Part shown: piece after piece, positions 59,926 to 64,000 of the stretch
Layout of the letters: every line of letters begins with the position of its first letter
How positions within the stretch are numbered: the stretch's first letter is position 1
Source: Paenibacillus sp. HB172176
GTDB lineage: Bacteria > Bacillota > Bacilli > Paenibacillales > Paenibacillaceae
DNA length: 64,000 nt
Assembly (NCBI RefSeq): GCF_011947265.1
Contig: NZ_JAATHD010000021.1
Span: 1 to 64,000 of the forward strand
Direction of reading: 5' to 3'
Made by a program: the position numbers and the translations under genes
Notes under the pieces: model-generated
The model's database searches: none
What the model was told of the DNA's origin: nothing
The model's input: only the letters and a program-made list of their open reading frames with translations

Positions 59926-60022
59926 GAAAACCACCCCTTGAAACTTTTTTCTATGCCCGAAAGGTATGGGCGTAGGAAGAAAGCGGTTCATCCGCAAATC
60001 GAATCCAAGGAGAGTGGTTTTC
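59926..60022 (+). promoter_or_regulatory. Structured leader of the S-layer-domain gene
   Basis: AAAACCACCCCTT (59927-59939) can pair with AAGGAGAGTGGTTTT (60007-60021), burying the AAGGAGAG ribosome-binding site. Between them are CTATGCCC/GGGCGTAG (about 59952-59975) and GCGG/CCGC hairpins. A translational switch is possible; no known class was recognised. Confidence 0.5.
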
Positions 60023-60025
60023 TTG

Positions 60026-61243
60026 ATGAAGAAAAATTGGCTTAAAAAGGCTACAATAGCGGGTATGACAGTGGTAATGATGACAGGAGGCGCATCGGCG
60101 GCATTCGCGCATGGAAACGGGCATGACGGCAACAACGGAAGAAATAAAGATGACGGGAAAGGCGAATACAAAGAGAAAAATCATAAGATAACGTGGAAAT
60201 TCAAGGATGAAGACGATTTGAAATGGGCGCTTGAATATATTATGCGCCTGGCGTCAAAGGGCGTATTCAACGGCTACGAGGACGGCACCTTCAAGCCGCA
60301 GCAGAAAATTTCGAGAATCGAAACTTTAACCGCGGCGGTCAGGCTGATGGGCCTTCAGGATCAAGCGGAATCCGCGGCCGAGATGAGCACAGAGCTGAAT
60401 TTCAAAGATGCGGATAAAATCGCTTCGAAATATCCTTGGGCGGTTGGTTATGTAGCTGTCGCGCTCGAGAACGACTTGTTCGCGGAGACAGAAACAGAGG
60501 TTAAGCCTGAGCAGAACGCGACTCGTCTATGGTCAACGATTCTGCTCGTAAAAGCGCTCAAGCTTGACGATGAAGCCAAAAAGATGAACAATGCCCAGCT
60601 TGACTTCAAGGATGCCGACCAAATTCCGGCCGGAGCCGTCGGTTATGTCGCATTGGCCTTGGAGAAAGGTATAATTACAGGCTATAACGACAATGGCGTG
60701 AAGACCTTCCGTCCGAATCAACCGGTCACTAGAGCGGAGCTGGCGGCATTGCTTGACCGCACGGACGGCGAGATGCCGGATCAGGACGCCCAAGCGATCT
60801 ATGGTGAGCTTAAAGCCGCTCCATCCGGCGGCAATATGACGTTGGTCAAGTCAGATGGAAGCGAACAAACTCTTGCGATTGACCCTACTGTGTTCATATT
60901 CAGAGATGACAAGAAAGCGTCGATCAGCGATTTGAAGGCTGGTGACGAGCTGTTCTTGCGCACTTATAATCAGAAGGTTGTATTCATCGAAGTAACGAAG
61001 AAAGCGGAAGAGAACGCGGCGTTCACGAAGCTGGGCATTGTCCAAAACCTCGGCTTTGATTCGAAAGCGGATCTCAATTCGATCACCATTACGAATATTC
61101 CGGCAGAAACCACGGTAACACAAAGTACTTACGCAGTAGATGATGATGTTGCGATCGTCGGAGATTCTTCCTTGTTGAAGGTTGGCCAATTAGTCGAAAT
61201 CGCGGGTCATCACGAAACAGTCGAATCGATTACCATCAAGTAA
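60026..61243 (+). CDS. S-layer homology (SLH) domain protein
   Basis: 405 residues. A signal peptide (MKKNWLKK, hydrophobic core, cleavage after AFA near 28) is followed by a His/Gly/Asn-rich linker and three SLH repeats at about residues 63-120, 125-185 and 190-250 (GVFNGYEDGTFKPQQKISRIE, then GIITGYNDNGVKTFRPNQPVTRAE quoted as landmarks). The C-terminal 140 residues form an unassigned beta-rich domain. SLH repeats bind pyruvylated secondary cell-wall polymer. ATG 60026 or TTG 60023 is the start. A terminator follows. Confidence 0.88.
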   Translation: MKKNWLKKATIAGMTVVMMTGGASAAFAHGNGHDGNNGRNKDDGKGEYKEKNHKITWKFKDEDDLKWALEYIMRLASKGVFNGYEDGTFKPQQKISRIETLTAAVRLMGLQDQAESAAEMSTELNFKDADKIASKYPWAVGYVAVALENDLFAETETEVKPEQNATRLWSTILLVKALKLDDEAKKMNNAQLDFKDADQIPAGAVGYVALALEKGIITGYNDNGVKTFRPNQPVTRAELAALLDRTDGEMPDQDAQAIYGELKAAPSGGNMTLVKSDGSEQTLAIDPTVFIFRDDKKASISDLKAGDELFLRTYNQKVVFIEVTKKAEENAAFTKLGIVQNLGFDSKADLNSITITNIPAETTVTQSTYAVDDDVAIVGDSSLLKVGQLVEIAGHHETVESITIK

Positions 61244-61269
61244 CCGCAGTCGTTCCTGTTTCAACCTCG

Positions 61270-61305
61270 AGCCCGTGCAGAATTATATTCTGCATGGGCT
61301 TTTGA
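61270..61305 (+). terminator. Intrinsic terminator after SLH gene
   Basis: AGCCCGTGCAGAAT (61270-61283) pairs with ATTCTGCATGGGCT (61287-61300) with one mismatch, followed by TTTTG. Confidence 0.88.
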
Positions 61306-61372
61306 TATTAACGGATATTTTCGGTATGCTTAAGGCTGGGAATTATAATCTGGCTATTTGAAGGTGATAGGA

Positions 61373-62125
61373 ATGAATACCATATTGCAAGTCGATCAGT
61401 TGTCAGGCGGCTACAGCCCGAAGCGGCCAGTGCTGCACGGGATCGACTTTCAGATTAAAGCTGGGGAAATGGTTGGATTAATGGGGCTCAACGGCGCCGG
61501 AAAAAGCACGACGATCAAGCATATTCTGGGCCTTATGACTCCGCATCAGGGAGAAATAAGAGTTGCCGGCTCGAGGCTGGAGGATGATCCGGAACGGTAT
61601 CGGGGAGCATTCGCCTATGTGCCCGAATCCCCTGTGCTGTTCGATGAGTTGACAGTTGAGGAGCATCTGCGGTTAAGCGGCATGGCTTACGGCGTTTCGG
61701 AGCAGCTATACGAGCAGCGGAAGGAGATGCTGCTGGATGAATTTCAGATGAAATCGAAGCGCAAGGCTTTTGCAGCCCATCTCTCCAAGGGCATGAAGCA
61801 GAAGGTAATGATTATGAGCGCGTTTCTGTCCGCGCCCGCTCTCTACATTATCGACGAGCCGTTCCTCGGCCTTGATCCGCTTGGCATACGCTCGCTGCTC
61901 GACAGGCTGGTCGAAGTGAAGGAAAGCGGGGCGGCTATTCTCATGAGCTCCCATGTGCTCTCGACTGTCGAGGCCTACTGCGATCGCTTCATCATTATGC
62001 ATCAGGGACGAATTGCCGCACAAGGCGAGATGAATGATATTCGAGCCGCAGCGGATCTTCATCCGAATAGCGGAACGCTGGAGGACGCCTTCTACAAGCT
62101 GGTGGCAGGAGGAGCTGCTCCATGA
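61373..62125 (+). CDS. ecsA: EcsA-like ABC transporter ATP-binding protein
   Basis: 250 residues. Walker A GLNGAGKSTT near 37, Q-loop region VPESPVLFDELTVEEHL near 82, signature LSKGMKQKV near 138 and Walker B LYIIDEPFLGLDP near 160. It closely resembles EcsA of Bacillus, whose EcsAB transporter affects protein secretion, sporulation and regulated proteolysis. ATG 61373 follows AAGGTGAT. The stop overlaps ecsB by ATGA. Confidence 0.9.
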   Translation: MNTILQVDQLSGGYSPKRPVLHGIDFQIKAGEMVGLMGLNGAGKSTTIKHILGLMTPHQGEIRVAGSRLEDDPERYRGAFAYVPESPVLFDELTVEEHLRLSGMAYGVSEQLYEQRKEMLLDEFQMKSKRKAFAAHLSKGMKQKVMIMSAFLSAPALYIIDEPFLGLDPLGIRSLLDRLVEVKESGAAILMSSHVLSTVEAYCDRFIIMHQGRIAAQGEMNDIRAAADLHPNSGTLEDAFYKLVAGGAAP

Positions 62126-63369
62126 CCGAACGAGAAAGCCTTGCCGCATTATGGAAGACGAGGGCGAGAAGCTTTCGCAAGGAAACGATTCCTTATTTCC
62201 GCTATATGGGCCAGAGTGGTTTTCCTTCCTTCTTGTCACTGCTCTTCATTGCGTCGGCTATAGGCTATTTCAAGCTGATCAGGGATTTGCCCGCTCACTT
62301 TCCAATCGCTGCAGTAGGCATTGTCGTCTTGACGCTTGTTATGGGCTGGAGTCCGCTTCGCACCTATCTGACTCAAGCGGATATTGTGTATTTAATGCCG
62401 AGGGAGCACGGGATGGGCGAATACATAAGACTTTCATACCGTAGATCGCTTTTCTTCAATGGTTTGATTGCAGCGGCTGTGCTGCTGCTTTATCTTCCGA
62501 TTTATGTGCAAGGCGACGCGAACATCAATCCTTGGCTGCTTGCTTTGGGCGTAACGGCTTTGCAGTTCGGGAATGCCGCTCTCGGCTGGCAGGAGCGCAA
62601 GCTGGCATGGTCCGGAAGGAGACGAATCAACCGTCTCCTTCGCTGGATGCTGACCGCGGCCAGCCTTGCGGCGTGGCTGCTATGCGTTTGGTGGCAAGCG
62701 AGCTTGTTTATGCTGCTATGCGGTTTGCTCGCCTATTCCGTGAATCGAGCGACGAAGAAGCAGGCATTTCCATGGTATCGGCTTATTCAGGAGGAAGAGC
62801 GCATACGGAAAGCCTATTACGTCTTTTTCGGCATGTTCATCGATGTGCCCATCTTGTCCGCAACCGTCTCGAGACGCTCCTATCTCGCCTGGATGCTGCC
62901 GAGAATTGGATTCGGACGGCGCAATACCTATGTTTATTTGTTCGCTGCTTCCCTCTTCCGCACCGAAATCGCGGGAATACTGATTCGAATCTTGCTGTTG
63001 GGAGCGTTGGTCACCTATTGGTCCGCAGACGCCTTGACCTGGGATGGCTGGGCAGCCGCGCTTGTCTATGGTTTGTTTTCTTCCATCTATAGCTTGCAGT
63101 TAGGCGGTTTAAGACAGGTGCATCGTTTCTCCGTATGGAAGCATGTCTACCCGCTGCCAGGCGATGAGCTTGTCCGGCAATATATTCGAGTAGACCGAAG
63201 CGCGCTGCTGATTGGGCTCTTGCCTTTGTGGCTGGCAGCTGCCGCGCCAATGCTCCTGCATGGCGTATTCCTGCCGGCGTTGGCGGCTATAGCCGCAGCG
63301 CTGGGCTACGCTGCGATTCGTCCCGCGCGCATGCGGAAGAAGCTTGCCCTGGAAGCAGAGGAAGAGTGA
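62122..63369 (+). CDS. ecsB: EcsB-like ABC transporter permease
   Basis: 415 residues with about ten hydrophobic segments in four blocks. The opening LAALWKTRARSFRKETIPYFRYMGQSG (quoted as a landmark) and PLRTYLTQADIVYLMPREHGMGEYI near 73 are characteristic of EcsB. It is translationally coupled to ecsA and completes the transporter. No third ecs gene is present. Confidence 0.9.
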   Translation: MTERESLAALWKTRARSFRKETIPYFRYMGQSGFPSFLSLLFIASAIGYFKLIRDLPAHFPIAAVGIVVLTLVMGWSPLRTYLTQADIVYLMPREHGMGEYIRLSYRRSLFFNGLIAAAVLLLYLPIYVQGDANINPWLLALGVTALQFGNAALGWQERKLAWSGRRRINRLLRWMLTAASLAAWLLCVWWQASLFMLLCGLLAYSVNRATKKQAFPWYRLIQEEERIRKAYYVFFGMFIDVPILSATVSRRSYLAWMLPRIGFGRRNTYVYLFAASLFRTEIAGILIRILLLGALVTYWSADALTWDGWAAALVYGLFSSIYSLQLGGLRQVHRFSVWKHVYPLPGDELVRQYIRVDRSALLIGLLPLWLAAAAPMLLHGVFLPALAAIAAALGYAAIRPARMRKKLALEAEEE

Positions 63370-63421
63370 CAAGCGGGTTCGCATAGGGCAGATCGCCGCA
63401 AAAGTAAGATGAGACACAAAA

Positions 63422-63461
63422 AGCCCCTCCAGACATTATTAATCCAATGTCCGGAGGGGCT
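63422..63461 (-). terminator. Terminator for the minus-strand aminotransferase
   Basis: AGCCCCTCC-A-GACAT (63422-63436) pairs with ATGTC-C-GGAGGGGCT (63447-63461). On the minus strand it is followed by TTTTTGTG. Confidence 0.85.
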
Positions 63462-63487
63462 CTTCATCATTGCCAGGCGACGGAGGC

Positions 63488-64000
63488 TTAGTCGGCAAGG
63501 ACATCTTGCACGGCTTGGTGAATCGTATCGAACAGCTCCTCCAGATTCTCTTCTTCAATGCAAGAGAAAGCTACCCGAAGATCATGCTCGCCAAGTGCGA
63601 TCGTGCCTATACCGTATGGATCAAGCAACCGGCTGCGAACCGCTTCGGCTGAAGCTTCGGTTAGCTTCAGGCACATAAAATAACCGGAATTGAACGGATA
63701 GTAGGTCCACGCTCCATCATATCTGCCGCTGTCAAGCAAATCCTTGACGCAGTTGGCGCGTCCCTTCATGACCGCGTATTTCTGAGCCTTCTGATCATCG
63801 AATTGGGAAGACTGGAGCGCATGAAGGACGAAGGTCTGCGAAGGATGCGGGCCGCTGGAAATCGTAGCCCGAATGATGCCGAGCGTCTTCTGCTCCAAGG
63901 CGGCAAGCGCAGCCTGCGAGTTCGAAGCGTAGGTGATGAAGCCTACGCGGAAGCCCCAAACATATTCTTCCTTGGTCGCTCCGTCAATTTTCACCGCCAG
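63488..64000 (-). CDS. PLP-dependent aminotransferase, C-terminal part (cut by window edge)
   Basis: The last 170 residues of a class I/II aminotransferase. LAVKIDGATKEEYVWGFRVGF at the cut edge carries the PLP Lys in DGATKEEY and the following Arg. The substrate Arg lies in HDLRVAFSCIEEENLEELF near the end. The arrangement resembles aromatic or LL-diaminopimelate-type aminotransferases. The N-terminal half lies beyond base 64000. A terminator follows on the minus strand. Confidence 0.85.
   Translation of the reverse strand: MAVKIDGATKEEYVWGFRVGFITYASNSQAALAALEQKTLGIIRATISSGPHPSQTFVLHALQSSQFDDQKAQKYAVMKGRANCVKDLLDSGRYDGAWTYYPFNSGYFMCLKLTEASAEAVRSRLLDPYGIGTIALGEHDLRVAFSCIEEENLEELFDTIHQAVQDVLAD

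Noticed and set aside
59926..60022. Possible c-di-GMP-I riboswitch before the SLH gene
   Set aside because: The conserved GGGACGCAAAGCC and tetraloop-receptor segments are missing; only generic hairpins are present.

Overview
The window reads as chromosomal DNA of a spore-forming Gram-positive of the Paenibacillaceae (Paenibacillus/Cohnella type). It carries a GerA-type germinant receptor, CotF-like coat proteins, S-layer homology domains, MutS2, EcsAB, AlaR/AlaT-like genes, strong Shine-Dalgarno sequences and several TTG/GTG starts. Gene density is high, and no rRNA, tRNA, IS element or CRISPR array was seen.

Layout. 0-17.4 kb is mostly ordinary core genome: SDR, CuA lipoprotein, mutS2 group, zinc-ribbon protein, MFS, gerB-A-C, coat proteins, an Lrp regulator with an aminotransferase, cobalamin adenosyltransferase, RluA, ArsC/Spx-like, a second aminotransferase and a 5'-3' exonuclease. 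17.5-46.9 kb is a large exopolysaccharide (EPS) locus resembling Bacillus subtilis epsA-O but enlarged. It has a SinR-like repressor at its left edge, then Wzz, BY-kinase, EpsC, GalU, EpsD, further glycosyltransferases, EpsG, EpsL, EpsN and an inverted EpsM. A second block follows with a nucleotidyltransferase, acetyltransferases, glycosyltransferases, a pyruvyltransferase, a GH88/105-like hydrolase and a flippase. An antisense beta-helix protein, a broken deacetylase, galE, a glycosyltransferase and a SinI-like antirepressor close the locus. 46.98-54.06 kb is a paeninodin-type lasso peptide locus in two divergent operons: C-A-K-D on the minus strand and B1-B2 on the plus strand. Between them sits a second, convergent SinI-like/SinR-like pair. 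54.2-64 kb is again ordinary: phosphoesterase, DUF3055-like, HRDC, CheX, SDR, DEAD helicase, SLH protein, EcsAB and a partial aminotransferase.

How it fits together. A 16-bp palindrome, GTTCTTTATAAAGAAC, and close variants recur only in intergenic DNA of the EPS and lasso regions. It matches the known SinR operator (GTTCTYT and its complement). It lies inside the promoter spacer at sinR1 and epsA, and 8 bp after the -10 at both lasso operons and the nucleotidyltransferase gene. Two SinI-like proteins could antagonise the two SinR-like proteins. The SinI-like gene in the lasso locus is preceded by a cyclic-di-GMP-II riboswitch whose P1 helix competes with a helix that hides the ribosome-binding site, which predicts an ON switch. 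The proposed circuit is c-di-GMP -> riboswitch -> SinI-like protein -> SinR-like repressor inhibited -> matrix polysaccharide and a phosphorylated lasso peptide made together. The parts are visible in the sequence; the circuit is inference.
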